Source: Pseudomonas tructae (lineage in GTDB: Bacteria; Pseudomonadota; Gammaproteobacteria; Pseudomonadales; Pseudomonadaceae). Taken from it: DNA of 64,000 nucleotides. The position numbers and the translations under genes are program-made. Below the pieces are notes generated by a model, which was not told the DNA's origin, ran no database searches, and worked only from the letters and a program-made list of their open reading frames with translations. The DNA lies in NCBI RefSeq assembly GCF_004214895.1, contig NZ_CP035952.1, positions 3,172,501 to 3,236,500 of the forward strand, read 5' to 3'. How positions within the stretch are numbered: position 1 is the first letter of the stretch; each line of letters starts with the position of its first letter. Shown here piece after piece: positions 1-9,081 of the stretch.

Positions 1-3000
1 GCTGCTGTACTTGAGGATGATGGTGGCGCCCGCTTCCGCCGTACCAGTGACAAGCGTACCGTTGACCGGGTTGATCACCGGCGCGGCCGGGGCCACCGAG
101 TCGACGGTGGTGCTGATCGGCCCGCTGGTATTGCCGGCGGCGTCCCTGGCCACGGCATTGACCACGGTGCCGTTGGCCAGTGGTGCTCCTGGGGTGAAGC
201 TCCAGACCCCGCTGCCATTGGCCGTGGTTTCACCAATCGGGTTGCCACTGCCGTCGGTGAGGATGACTTTCGCACCGATCTCGGCGGTGCCGGTAATCAC
301 TACGCCAGTGCTGGCGTTGATGAACGGCACTGATGGCGCCAAGGCATCCACCGTGGTGCTGACTGGCCCGCTGGTGTTGCCGGCGGCGTCCTTGGCCACG
401 GCATTGACCACGGTGCCATTGGGTAGTGGGCTGCCCGGGGTGAAGCTCCACTGGCCGCTGCCATTGGCAGTGGTCTGGCCAATCGGGTTGCCGCCACCAT
501 CGGTGAGGATGATGGTCGCCCCGGCCTCGGCGCTGCCACTGAGTTCGGCGCCATTGCTGGCGGCTATCACGGGTGCGCCCGGGGCGACGCCATCGATGGT
601 GGCAACCGCTGCGGCGCTGTCGGTGCCTGTGGGATTGCGCGCAATGACCGTGACCACGGTGCCGTCCGGCAACGGCATGCCCAGGCTGAAACTCCAGTTG
701 CCGCTGCCATCGACCGTTACCTGGCCAATCGGGGTGCCATTGCTTAGGGCCAGGATGATGGTATTGCCGGCATCCGCCGTACCGCTGAGGATTGTGCCGT
801 TGCTGGGATCGACGTGAGGAATCGACGGCAGCGAAGTATCGATGGTGGTGGAACCTGGCGCGCCGGTGTTGCCTGCCGCGTCAGTGGCGGTGACATTGAC
901 CACGCTGCCGTTGGGCAACTGTGCACCCGGACTGAAGCTCCAGTTGCCGCCGGCGTCGGCCTGGACCTGGCCAATCGGGTTGCCGCTGCCATCTTTGAGA
1001 GTGACCGTGCTGTTGGCCTCGGCGATGCCATTGAGGGTGTTGCCGTTGCTCGGGTTGACCACCGGCGCCGCTGGCGGCAGGGCATCTACGGTGGCGCTGG
1101 CGGGCGGGCCACTGTTACCGGCCGGGTCCTGGGCCACGGCATTGACCACGGTGCCGTTGGGCAACGGGTTGGTGGGCGTGATCGTCCAGTTGCCGCTGCC
1201 ATCGGCAATGGCTTCGCCGATCGGGCTGCCGCCGCTATCGGTCAGCATCACTTTGGCCCCGGCCTCGGCGGTGCCGCTGACGGTTGCGCCATTGCTCGGG
1301 CTGATCACCGGTGCGCCCGGGGCGACGCTGTCGACTGTGGTTGCCGCCTGTGGCCCGGTGTTGCCGGTCGGGTCGGTGGCCTTGGCAATCACCACGGTAC
1401 CATTGGGCAGCGGGCTTGCCGGGGTGAAGCTCCAGTTGCCGCTGCCATCGGCAGTGACCTGGCCAATGGGGTTGCCGCCGCTGCCGGTCAGGGTCACGGT
1501 AGCACCGGCTTCAGCGCTGCCGCTGATGACGGCGCCATTGCTCGGATTGATGATCGGTGCCGCCGGTGCCGAACTGTCGACGGTCACTGTGGCAGGTGCG
1601 CTGCTGTTGCCAGCGGCATCCTTGCTGAGCACATTGACCACGGTGCCATTGGCGATCGGTGAAGCGGGCGTATAGCTCCAGTTGCCACTGCCATTGGCAG
1701 TGACCTCGGCAATCGGGTTACCACTGCCGTCAGTGAGGATCACCTTGCTGTTGGCTTCGGCCATACCGCTCAGGGTGCTGCCGTTGCTCAGGTTGACGGT
1801 GGGTGCAGGCGGGGCGACAGCGTCGACGATAGCGCTGGCCGGGGCGCTGGTGTTGCCGGCCGGATCCGTGGCGGTGACATTGACCACCGTGCCGTTGGGC
1901 AACGGGCTGGCGGGAGTGAACGTCCAGTTGCCGCTACCATCGGCGGTGACCTGGCCAATCGGGTTGCCGCTGCCATCGGTGAGGATCACCTTGGCCGCGG
2001 CCTCGGCGGTGCCGCTGACGGTTGCGCCATTGCTTGGACTGATCAGCGGTGCGCCCGGGGCCACGCTGTCCACGATCGATGTAGCGGTTGCGCTGTTGCC
2101 GGCCGCATCGCTGGCCGTGGCAACCACGACCGTGCCATTGGCCAGCGGGCTGCTTGGGGTGAAACTCCAGTGGCCACTGCCATCGGCGGTGACCTGGCCG
2201 ATCGGGTTGCCGCTACTGTCTTTGAGCGTCACCGTGGCGCCGGCTTCGGTAGTGCCACTGATAACGCTGCCATTGCTTGGATAGATGATCGGTGCCGAAG
2301 GCGCCGAGCTGTCGACGGTCGTTGTGGCGGGGGCGCTGCTGTTGCCGGCCGCGTCCTGGGCCAGCACCTTGATGACCGTGCCATCGACAATCGGCGTGCC
2401 TGGTGTGTAACTCCAGTTGCCGCTGCCATCGGCCGTAACCTGGGCAATCGGGTTGCCACTGCCATCGGTGATGATCACCTTGCTGTTGGCCTCGGCCGTA
2501 CCGCCCAGGCTGCTGCCATTACTCGGATTGACCGTGGGCGCCGCCGGGGCGATGGCATCGACGCTGACACTGCTCTGGCCACTGGTATTGCCGGCCGCAT
2601 CCTGGGCCACGACATTGACCTGCGCGCCGTTGGGCAACGCACTGCCAGGGGTGAAGCTCCAGTTGCCGTTGGCATCGGCAATGGTCTGGCCGATCGGGTT
2701 GCCGTCGCCGTCGCTGAGCACGATTTTCGCGCCGGCTTCAGCAGTACCGCTGAGCAGTGCGCCGTTGCTCGGATTGACCAGCGGCGCGTTTGGTGCCACG
2801 GCATCGATCACCGTGCTGGCCGGCGGGCTGCTATGGCCGTTGGCATCTTCGGTGACCACATTGACCACGGTGCCATCGGCCAGTGCCGTGCTCGGGGTGA
2901 AGCTCCAGTTGCCGCTGGCATCGGCCATGGTCTGGCCGATCGGGTTTCCGTCGCCGTCGGTGATTACCAGGGTGATGCCGGGTTCGGCAGTCCCTGACAG

Positions 3001-4335
3001 CACGCTGCCATTGCTGGGATTGACCTGAGGAGCATCGGGATAGTCCGGCGCCTGGACACTGACCCCAGCGCTGCTGTTGCCGGCCGGGTCGGTGATCACC
3101 ACCGTTACGGTCTGGCCATTGGTCAGCGGTGGGTTGAGCGGCACCTGGAAATTGCCATCGGCACCGATCACCTGGGTCACATCCGGCTGGCCATCGCCAT
3201 TGGTATCGACCCCTACCTGTGCCCCCGGCTCGCCTCTGCCGCTGACGCTGGTGCCATCGGTCGCGACTTCTACCTCGGTCGCAGGCGCCGGTGCGCTGGT
3301 GTCCGGGGCCTTGGCCTGGGCCACCGGACTGCTGTTGCCGGATGGGTCGGTGACCACCACAGACACGGTCTGGCCATTGGTCAGTGGCGGCGTCAGCGGG
3401 ATCTGGAAGGTGCCGTCGGGCGCGATCACCACGCTCACCTCGGGTTTACCATCGCCATTGGTGTCGATACCTGCAGTTGCGCCCGGCTCACCCTTGCCGC
3501 TGACGCTAGAGCCATCGGCAGCCACCTGAACATTGGTAGCCGCTGCCGGTGCAGTGGTGTCCGGGGCTTTGGTCTGGGTCGCCGAGCTGCTGTTGCCGGA
3601 CGGATCAGTGACCACCACGGTCACCGTCTGGCCATTGGTCAGTGGCGGGTTCAGCGGCAGTTGGAAGTTGCCATCGGCGCCGACCACCACACTGGTGTCG
3701 GCTTTGCCGTCACCGTTAGTGTCGACCCCGACCGTGGCGCCCGGCTCGGCCTTACCGCTCAACGAACTGCCGTCAGTGGCGACCTGAAGCCCGCTTGCGG
3801 CGGCCGGGGCGGTGGTGTCCCCTGGCTGTGCACCTCCCCCGCCACCGCCACCACCGCCTCCGCTGCTATTGGAGATGGCCACGCCCGCGCCGATCACGGC
3901 GGCGCCGGCCAGCAACATGCCACCCATCCCCAGCCCTGCGACGGTAGCACCGGTACCCGCGCCGGCACTGCCGGCGGCGGTCAGTGAGTCAAAACCGGCT
4001 ACGCTTTCCTGGGCAACGTAAGTCGCCGCCAGCACGCCGTCTGCCGCAACCGGAGGCAGGCTAACCGCCACCAGCTTGCCTTCCTGAACCAGAAACAGTT
4101 CGCTGGGTGCTTGCCCAGGCGCGTAGAAATTGGCGACGCGAATGCTTTCGCCGTTTTTCAGTTGCACCACCAGGTCCGCATCGCTTTTCGAATAGCTGGC
4201 GACCGCTTCGGGATTGATGTCGAGGGCAACTTCACTGCTTTCGCTGAGCGTGAGAATGCCTTTGTCCGGCACCTCAAGGACGGCAGCGGAGGAGACATTT
4301 TGATTGAGAGGGGAAATCTGCGCCTGAATCGACAT
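1..4335 (-). CDS. LapF-like giant Ig-repeat surface adhesin, N-terminal part
   Basis: Very large cell-surface adhesin; 1,445 codons lie in the window and the frame is still open at base 1, so the rest is outside. It starts at ATG 4335 with AAGGA about 9 bases upstream. Residues 1 to about 125 resemble the BapA-prefix-like domain (LSESSEVALDIN, LKNGESIRVANF). A Gly/Ala-rich hydrophobic stretch and ten consecutive Gly near residues 157-167 follow. Then come three Ig-like repeats of about 86 residues carrying DTNGDGK, and twelve complete repeats of about 82 residues (NPSNG, SGTAEAG, GNPIGQ, GNWSFTP, LPNGTVVN). No Sec signal is visible. The family is known to be exported by type I secretion, with the signal at the C-terminus, here unseen. 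The architecture matches LapF/Bap-type biofilm adhesins; which one it is cannot be decided without the C-terminus. Confidence 0.9.
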   Translation of the reverse strand, partial: MSIQAQISPLNQNVSSAAVLEVPDKGILTLSESSEVALDINPEAVASYSKSDADLVVQLKNGESIRVANFYAPGQAPSELFLVQEGKLVAVSLPPVAADGVLAATYVAQESVAGFDSLTAAGSAGAGTGATVAGLGMGGMLLAGAAVIGAGVAISNSSGGGGGGGGGGAQPGDTTAPAAASGLQVATDGSSLSGKAEPGATVGVDTNGDGKADTSVVVGADGNFQLPLNPPLTNGQTVTVVVTDPSGNSSSATQTKAPDTTAPAAATNVQVAADGSSVSGKGEPGATAGIDTNGDGKPEVSVVIAPDGTFQIPLTPPLTNGQTVSVVVTDPSGNSSPVAQAKAPDTSAPAPATEVEVATDGTSVSGRGEPGAQVGVDTNGDGQPDVTQVIGADGNFQVPLNPPLTNGQTVTVVITDPAGNSSAGVSVQAPDYPDAPQVNPSNGSVLSGTAEPGITLVITDGDGNPIGQTMADASGNWSFTPSTALADGTVVNVVTEDANGHSSPPASTVIDAVAPNAPLVNPSNGALLSGTAEAGAKIVLSDGDGNPIGQTIADANGNWSFTPGSALPNGAQVNVVAQDAAGNTSGQSSVSVDAIAPAAPTVNPSNGSSLGGTAEANSKVIITDGSGNPIAQVTADGSGNWSYTPGTPIVDGTVIKVLAQDAAGNSSAPATTTVDSSAPSAPIIYPSNGSVISGTTEAGATVTLKDSSGNPIGQVTADGSGHWSFTPSSPLANGTVVVATASDAAGNSATATSIVDSVAPGAPLISPSNGATVSGTAEAAAKVILTDGSGNPIGQVTADGSGNWTFTPASPLPNGTVVNVTATDPAGNTSAPASAIVDAVAPPAPTVNLSNGSTLSGMAEANSKVILTDGSGNPIAEVTANGSGNWSYTPASPIANGTVVNVLSKDAAGNSSAPATVTVDSSAPAAPIINPSNGAVISGSAEAGATVTLTGSGGNPIGQVTADGSGNWSFTPASPLPNGTVVIAKATDPTGNTGPQAATTVDSVAPGAPVISPSNGATVSGTAEAGAKVMLTDSGGSPIGEAIADGSGNWTITPTNPLPNGTVVNAVAQDPAGNSGPPASATVDALPPAAPVVNPSNGNTLNGIAEANSTVTLKDGSGNPIGQVQADAGGNWSFSPGAQLPNGSVVNVTATDAAGNTGAPGSTTIDTSLPSIPHVDPSNGTILSGTADAGNTIILALSNGTPIGQVTVDGSGNWSFSLGMPLPDGTVVTVIARNPTGTDSAAAVATIDGVAPGAPVIAASNGAELSGSAEAGATIILTDGGGNPIGQTTANGSGQWSFTPGSPLPNGTVVNAVAKDAAGNTSGPVSTTVDALAPSVPFINASTGVVITGTAEIGAKVILTDGSGNPIGETTANGSGVWSFTPGAPLANGTVVNAVARDAAGNTSGPISTTVDSVAPAAPVINPVNGTLVTGTAEAGATIILKYSS

Positions 4336-4556
4336 GCTAGACAGTCCTTTTGCCTATAGTTGACCGAAGGGTCACACTGCTGCCTGAATGAATAGCAGTT
4401 CTGCAAAAAAAAACGATTCTGGCTTTAGGCTTAATACCTAAGCGCGCTTAAACGTTTTTCGCGTTAGTCCAAAAGGCTTGCAGCGCCGGCGCTGTTGCGC
4501 AAAAAGCGGCAATTGGCCACACTGCGGCATCACTTAGCACAGTTGCCACCCTGCCC

Positions 4557-5072
4557 TTGAACATCCGCCTAGCCCGCCCTGAAGATGCGCCCCTGCTCCC
4601 GACCGTCGAGCGTTCGGCAGCGCAAGCCTTCCTCCGTCATCCTGGCCTTGAGTGGATTGCCCGTGGCCCGGTCATGAGCCTTGAGGATCATTTGGGCTTC
4701 ATCGAAGCGGGGCATGAATGGTTGCTGACTGACGAACACGACCCGCCCCAGGGGTTTATCTGCGCCACGCCGGCGGGCACAGACCTGTTCATTCATGAGC
4801 TGTCGGTTGCACAGGCGCTCCAGGGCCAGGGACAGGGTCGCCGACTCATCGCCACAGTCCGCCAGTGGGCAAGCGATCAGGGCTTTCAGGGCTTGACCCT
4901 GACCACCTTTGTGCAGGTACCGTGGAATGCGCCTTTCTATGCGCGCCTGGGTTTTGAGCTGCTCACTGAAACACAGCTCAGCCAAGCCCTGAGCCAACAG
5001 CTCAGGCGCGAACAACTGCAGTTCAAGAGCACCCGCTGCGCCATGCGCCTGAACCTTCAGCCGTTGTCCTGA
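4557..5072 (+). CDS. GNAT family N-acetyltransferase
   Basis: 171-residue acyl-CoA-dependent N-acetyltransferase. The acetyl-CoA loop is seen as the Q-G-Q-G-Q-G-R run (LQGQGQGRRLIATV, near residue 95), after the LFIHELSV strand. The C-terminal NAPFYARLGFELL is the usual GNAT beta-5/alpha-4 region. The start is TTG at 4557; no stronger ATG lies in frame upstream. The substrate is unknown. Its last 16 bases overlap the 3' end of the convergent KfrA-like gene. The 220 bases between this gene and the adhesin start hold the promoter regions of both. Confidence 0.85.
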   Translation: MNIRLARPEDAPLLPTVERSAAQAFLRHPGLEWIARGPVMSLEDHLGFIEAGHEWLLTDEHDPPQGFICATPAGTDLFIHELSVAQALQGQGQGRRLIATVRQWASDQGFQGLTLTTFVQVPWNAPFYARLGFELLTETQLSQALSQQLRREQLQFKSTRCAMRLNLQPLS

Positions 5073-6028
5073 GCCTGGGCGCTGGCGCGTTCTGCCTGAC
5101 GCAAAAGCGCTTCCTGTTTGCCGATCAGTTGCAACTGACGACGCAGCTCCGACACCCGCTCAGCCAGGCTCAGGGCCAGGTCCTTGTTCTGTTTTTCCAG
5201 CTCGTCCCGTGAGCCCGCCAGCTGTGCAAGCCTCACCTCCAGGCCGTGAATCTGCGCCTGCTGGCGTTCGTTCTGGGTCTTGTTGCTGCGCTGGGCATCC
5301 TTGAGGGTGCGGATTTGCACCAGCAGCCCCTCGTTATCGCGGTTCAGGCGGGTCAGTTCGTCCTGTTTGACGATCAGGGTCTGTTGCAACTGACGCACCT
5401 CCACCTGCAACTGCTGAACCTGGGATTCATGGCGACGCTGCTCCTGGTCACGCTGTTCGCGGCTGGCCGTGCGGTAATGCTCGAGCGCATCGCGTGCATG
5501 CCGGTGCTTTTCTTCCAGGGACTGGATCTGCTCGTCCTTGTCGGCCAGGCGCAGGTTCAACTCCCCTACCGCCTGGTTGAGCGTGGCGTTGCGTGTCTGT
5601 TCACTCTGCAAGGTGCTGCGGGTAGTCGCCAGCGCCTCTGATTCGCTGGCCAGTGCGGCAGCCTGGATTTCATGCTGCTGTTGCAGCGCGGCCAGGGCTT
5701 GCTGACTGAGCTGGACCTGGGCCAGCAGCGTCTGGCGCTGTTGCTCGAATGCCTCGCGGGCGTGCTCGATCCGCGCCTCACCCTCCTCCTGCAATTGCGC
5801 AGCCAGCTGCTCGACCAATACCGCCAAGGTATCACTGAGGTTGACGGCGGTTGCGGGCACGGCTGAGTGCTGGCTTTCCAGCTCTTTCAAGTAACGGTGG
5901 ATGGTGGTTTTCGAGCCGGTATTGCCCAGTTCGATACGTACCGCATCGATGCTCGGGTGCTCGCCCCGTGCCAGCAGCGCCTGCCGCGCCTTTTGCACGA
6001 CTGCCTTGTTGATGCCACCACGGGCCAT
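5057..6028 (-). CDS. KfrA-type N-terminal DNA-binding, coiled-coil protein
   Basis: 323 residues. Residues 1-110 fit the KfrA N-terminal DNA-binding domain (VQKARQALLARGEHPSIDAVRIELGN, then TGSKTTIHRYLKELE, a helix-turn-helix). The remainder is one long Gln/Glu/Leu-rich coiled coil. KfrA proteins of plasmids bind operators and form filament-like oligomers; chromosomal homologues are poorly characterised. It is transcribed away from the tyrosine recombinase at 6207, with a 178-base AT-rich shared promoter region that carries two palindromes. That arrangement suggests it controls itself and the recombinase (inference). RBS GGAGG precedes ATG 6028. Confidence 0.85.
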   Translation of the reverse strand: MARGGINKAVVQKARQALLARGEHPSIDAVRIELGNTGSKTTIHRYLKELESQHSAVPATAVNLSDTLAVLVEQLAAQLQEEGEARIEHAREAFEQQRQTLLAQVQLSQQALAALQQQHEIQAAALASESEALATTRSTLQSEQTRNATLNQAVGELNLRLADKDEQIQSLEEKHRHARDALEHYRTASREQRDQEQRRHESQVQQLQVEVRQLQQTLIVKQDELTRLNRDNEGLLVQIRTLKDAQRSNKTQNERQQAQIHGLEVRLAQLAGSRDELEKQNKDLALSLAERVSELRRQLQLIGKQEALLRQAERASAQAQDNG

Positions 6029-6063
6029 GCTGCCTCCTACGATTTCGTACTGTGATACGTACC

Positions 6064-6119
6064 ATGTATTTACATACTATATTAAGTGACCCATATGCGC
6101 TTGATAAATGCATTCATCA
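6064..6119. promoter_or_regulatory. Palindromes between kfrA-like gene and recombinase
   Basis: The AT-rich divergent promoter region holds two inverted repeats: ATGTA-TT-TACAT at 6064-6075, and TGATAAATGCATTCATCA at 6102-6119, a near-perfect 18-bp palindrome with one mismatched pair. Their position between divergent genes, one of them a DNA-binding protein, makes them candidate operators. No binding is demonstrated. Confidence 0.4.
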
Positions 6120-6206
6120 GATAAAATAATCACGGCTTATCGCATGTTAAGGGCTAAAATGCCGCGTTAAAGTGCCAAGTGCGGTACGTTTGGCGAGTGA
6201 GGGGCA

Positions 6207-7163
6207 ATGAACACGATCGAGCGCTATCTGCAGGCTGCCACCCGGGACAACACCCGGCGTAGCTATCAAGCAGCGGTGGAACATTTCGAAGTGAGCTGGG
6301 GCGGCTTTCTTCCGGCCACGGCAGACAGCGTCGCCCGTTACCTGGTCGACCACGCTGCCACTCACTCGGTCAACACCCTCAAGCAGCGCCTGGCCGCGCT
6401 GGGACAATGGCATGTCAGCCAGGGTTTTCCCGACCCGACCAAGGCGCCGGTGGTACGCCAGGTGCTCAAAGGCATTCGTACCCTGCACCCCAGTGAGCCC
6501 AGGCAGGCTGCTCCGCTGCTATTGCAACACCTGCAAACGGCAATCGCTGTACTTGAAGGTGAAGCCGCACACGCCCGCAGCCAACACGACCTGCCTGCGC
6601 TATTGCGCGCCAGTCGCGATAAGGCGCTGCTGTTGATCGGTTTCTGGCGTGGCTTTCGCGGTGACGAACTGGCGCGCTTGCAGGTCGAGCATATCCAGGC
6701 GCAGGCCGGGGTCGGAATGTCGATCTTCCTGCCGCGTAGCAAAGGCGATCGGCAGGCGCTGGGCGTGCGCCATCGGGCACCGGCATTGAAGGTGCTGTGC
6801 CCGGTACAGGCTTATCTGCAATGGCTTGAAGTCGCCGGCATCGCCCACGGCCCGGTGTTTAGAAAGCTCGACCGCTGGGGCAACCTCGGCGAGCAGGCGC
6901 TCAACAGCAACAGCTTGATCGGCCTGCTGCGGCGCCTCCTCGAACGCTGCGGTGTGCCCGCGGCCTTATATACCGGCCACTCGTTGCGTCGCGGCTTCGC
7001 CACCTGGGCCACCAGCAACGGCTGGGAGCTCAAGGCCTTGATGGGTTACGTGGGCTGGAAAGATGCCAAGTCGGCGCTGCGTTACATCGATGCCGCAGTG
7101 TCTTTTGGTGAGCTGGCCGTGCTGGACACAGGGCCGACATCGACCCTGCCCAGCCTGCCTTAA
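6207..7163 (+). CDS. Tyrosine recombinase / site-specific integrase
   Basis: 318 residues with the XerC/D-type two-domain layout. The N-terminal SAM-like core-binding domain is at residues 1-110 (TIERYLQAATRDNTRRSYQAAVEHF). The catalytic domain shows the first Arg in GFWRGFRGDELARL, the H-x-x-R box in TGHSLRRGFATWA, and the nucleophile Tyr in SALRYIDA near the C-terminus. All key residues are present, so it should be active. RBS GAGGGGCA precedes ATG 6207. No phage genes, att repeats or tRNA lie next to it, so it is not an obvious prophage integrase. Its stop overlaps the stop of the convergent thioesterase by 4 bases (7160-7163). Confidence 0.9.
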   Translation: MNTIERYLQAATRDNTRRSYQAAVEHFEVSWGGFLPATADSVARYLVDHAATHSVNTLKQRLAALGQWHVSQGFPDPTKAPVVRQVLKGIRTLHPSEPRQAAPLLLQHLQTAIAVLEGEAAHARSQHDLPALLRASRDKALLLIGFWRGFRGDELARLQVEHIQAQAGVGMSIFLPRSKGDRQALGVRHRAPALKVLCPVQAYLQWLEVAGIAHGPVFRKLDRWGNLGEQALNSNSLIGLLRRLLERCGVPAALYTGHSLRRGFATWATSNGWELKALMGYVGWKDAKSALRYIDAAVSFGELAVLDTGPTSTLPSLP

Positions 7164-7798
7164 CCTGCCAAGGTAGGCCATGCCAGCGCTGGGCTTTGCA
7201 TGACCAGCGCTGCCAGACACGGATCGTTGATGACTGAGGCATGGCTGGTGCCGGGCGCAACGTGGTAGCGATGGCATGCAGCGCGATGCAGTCCCAGCTC
7301 CTGGGCCAGTTCGCTGACGCTGCTCTGTGCTGACAGCAACACGTCGACCGGCACAATCGGCAGCGGTTGGCGCGGCAAGTGCGCGAGCATCTGAATGTTG
7401 CCCAGCACGCAGTCGCGTTCCACCAACTGGGCATCAACCAGGTCATCGATGTAGGCATATTGCGGGTCGGTTGCCAGGCGCTGGGCGATGCTCTGCAGGC
7501 TGTACCCCTGAACGCTGGCAACCGCAGGTGGATCAACCAGGCACAGACGCCGTGCCGCGCCCTGTTGTGACACACAACAGGCAGCCACCCGGGCACCAAA
7601 TGAGTAGCCGAGTACCAGATCCATGGCCGCGAGGTCATGGTCGTCAGTAATCCGTTCGGCCAGCACCTCGATGCGCGGATAGGGCCAGTAATCGCTGTAG
7701 TTGAGTGTCGTCAGCAGCGCCCTGCCCTTTAGTTGACGCGCCAGCGCAGAGAAACAGATGGGATGGCCGACAAAGTCGGGGAAACAGATCAGCTTCAT
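7160..7798 (-). CDS. Alpha/beta-hydrolase thioesterase of NRPS cluster
   Basis: 212-residue alpha/beta hydrolase resembling stand-alone type II thioesterases of NRPS systems. The N-terminus MKLICFPDFVGHP gives the first strand and oxyanion loop. The nucleophile Ser66 lies in GYSFGA, the acid is probably in LVDPPA, and the catalytic His is in GTSHAS near the C-terminus. It starts at ATG 7798, whose ATGA overlaps the stop of the condensation protein, so translation is coupled; a longer upstream start is less likely. As last gene of the operon it would release the product or clear misprimed carrier domains (inference). It is somewhat shorter than the usual 240 residues. Confidence 0.8.
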   Translation of the reverse strand: MKLICFPDFVGHPICFSALARQLKGRALLTTLNYSDYWPYPRIEVLAERITDDHDLAAMDLVLGYSFGARVAACCVSQQGAARRLCLVDPPAVASVQGYSLQSIAQRLATDPQYAYIDDLVDAQLVERDCVLGNIQMLAHLPRQPLPIVPVDVLLSAQSSVSELAQELGLHRAACHRYHVAPGTSHASVINDPCLAALVMQSPALAWPTLAG

Positions 7799-9081
7799 AG
7801 CTGCTTTACTCCCGCGACAAAGCACGCCAGGAATGACTCGGCCAGCGCCGCCGGCAAATAGCTATTGAGCAACACCTCGTGGCCCAGCGCAGACTTGATC
7901 AATGTCAGGTCAAGCAGGGTCTTGGGCTTCTCAGTCACCGGGTTGGCAATGTAACGCTGCAGCCATGCCGCATCCTGACTCGTCAGTGCAACCAGATTGA
8001 ACAGAAACGACGGGGTGAAATCGTACAATTGCAACGCGCCGAGAATCTCCTCATAACCGAGCAGGGCTTGGGCAAGCGTGGTATTGAGTTGTGCCACCTG
8101 TTGCTGCAGGTGGCTGTCCGTGGGCTCCAGGGCAATCGGCACGGTATAGGTGGAAAATCCGCTGGTGACGCTGCTATCGGCCCAGTCAACCAGCACATTG
8201 ACGATGGCCGCCTGGATTCCCAGGGCAGCGGCGCAGCTTTGCCGGTACACCTGCAGGAGCTGCGCAAGCCGCTGTGGCCCCTCCAGTGCCAAGCTATCGA
8301 CCGCCAGTGGCGCGCGCAACTGCAGTGCCTTGGCGTTGGCGGGTAGTGCGGGTAGCCGTGCCAGCCGGGTATAGCGGTGACTTTGCGCTTCCCAGTCGGC
8401 ACTGCAAGCGTCGACCTGGCGCTCGTACTCATCGGCCAGCATCAGGTTGTTGCTGACAAAGCTGAAGTCGGCAGGCTGTCCTGTGCCTGGCAGTTGCTGG
8501 GCAAGTTGCTGGACACTGCGCAACACGTTGAACTGACCGACATGATTGCCAAGAATGTGATGCAAACAGGCCCCCAGGTGCAACGTCTCACCAATACGCA
8601 CTTTGAACAGGTAGAACAGATCGTCTTTGAACAGTGAGAGCGGCTGCTGCAGGAAGTGTTCGACACAATCCTCCAGACTCTGGAAGGTGGGCACGTCAGT
8701 CAGCAGCAAGGTTGCAGGCGGCAACGGGTCAAGATCGAACGCATACTCGCCCTGTACCTGCACAACGCGACAGGCAATCAATGGATGAAAGCGCTTGAGT
8801 TGCTGGGCTAGCGATGCCAGGTCCACTGACGCTGCGGCCACCTGCTCGGGGTTGAACAGGTACACCACGTTGTTGGCAGTGAGATGCTTGCCCAACAGTT
8901 GCGCATACACCATCGACAACTGGCTTTTGTTCAATTCCACTGTGTGTTGGTCGTCGCTATCGTCAAGCCTGCCCGCAGTTGCCCACAGCCGTTGCCGGGC
9001 TTGCTGCTCAGAGGTGGCGCGCAGCACGGCAAAGCGCCCCAGATGAGTCTTGATCGAAAACACCTCGGATGGCTCAGACAT
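7795..9081 (-). CDS. Stand-alone NRPS condensation-domain-like protein
   Basis: 428 residues, one condensation-superfamily domain without attached A or PCP. The active-site motif HHxxxDG reads HHILGNH (H174-H180): both His are kept but Asp is Asn and Gly is His. The region around GFSTYTVPIAL matches the second half of the fold (floor-loop/latch area). The first 50 residues (FSIKTHLGRFAVL) are not part of the usual domain and were not recognised. It starts at ATG 9081, overlapping the upstream NRPS gene by 8 bases. It probably joins, esterifies or transfers the aminoacyl groups loaded on the two A-PCP proteins. The altered Asp leaves activity uncertain. Confidence 0.75.
   Translation of the reverse strand: MSEPSEVFSIKTHLGRFAVLRATSEQQARQRLWATAGRLDDSDDQHTVELNKSQLSMVYAQLLGKHLTANNVVYLFNPEQVAAASVDLASLAQQLKRFHPLIACRVVQVQGEYAFDLDPLPPATLLLTDVPTFQSLEDCVEHFLQQPLSLFKDDLFYLFKVRIGETLHLGACLHHILGNHVGQFNVLRSVQQLAQQLPGTGQPADFSFVSNNLMLADEYERQVDACSADWEAQSHRYTRLARLPALPANAKALQLRAPLAVDSLALEGPQRLAQLLQVYRQSCAAALGIQAAIVNVLVDWADSSVTSGFSTYTVPIALEPTDSHLQQQVAQLNTTLAQALLGYEEILGALQLYDFTPSFLFNLVALTSQDAAWLQRYIANPVTEKPKTLLDLTLIKSALGHEVLLNSYLPAALAESFLACFVAGVKQL

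Noticed and set aside
1..3030. Tandem 246-bp units as a CRISPR-like or satellite array
   Set aside because: The unit is a multiple of three and each encodes a conserved Ig-like domain; it is coding repetition.
11..3987. Long plus-strand ORFs across the adhesin (for example 11-817, 842-1675, 2417-3028)
   Set aside because: They mirror the repetitive minus-strand gene; proteins are repetitive Pro/Leu/Ala or Arg/Gly strings without RBS or known domains.
6207..7163. Integrase as evidence of a prophage
   Set aside because: No phage structural, lysis or regulatory genes, tRNA or att repeat nearby; the gene is paired with a KfrA-like protein instead.
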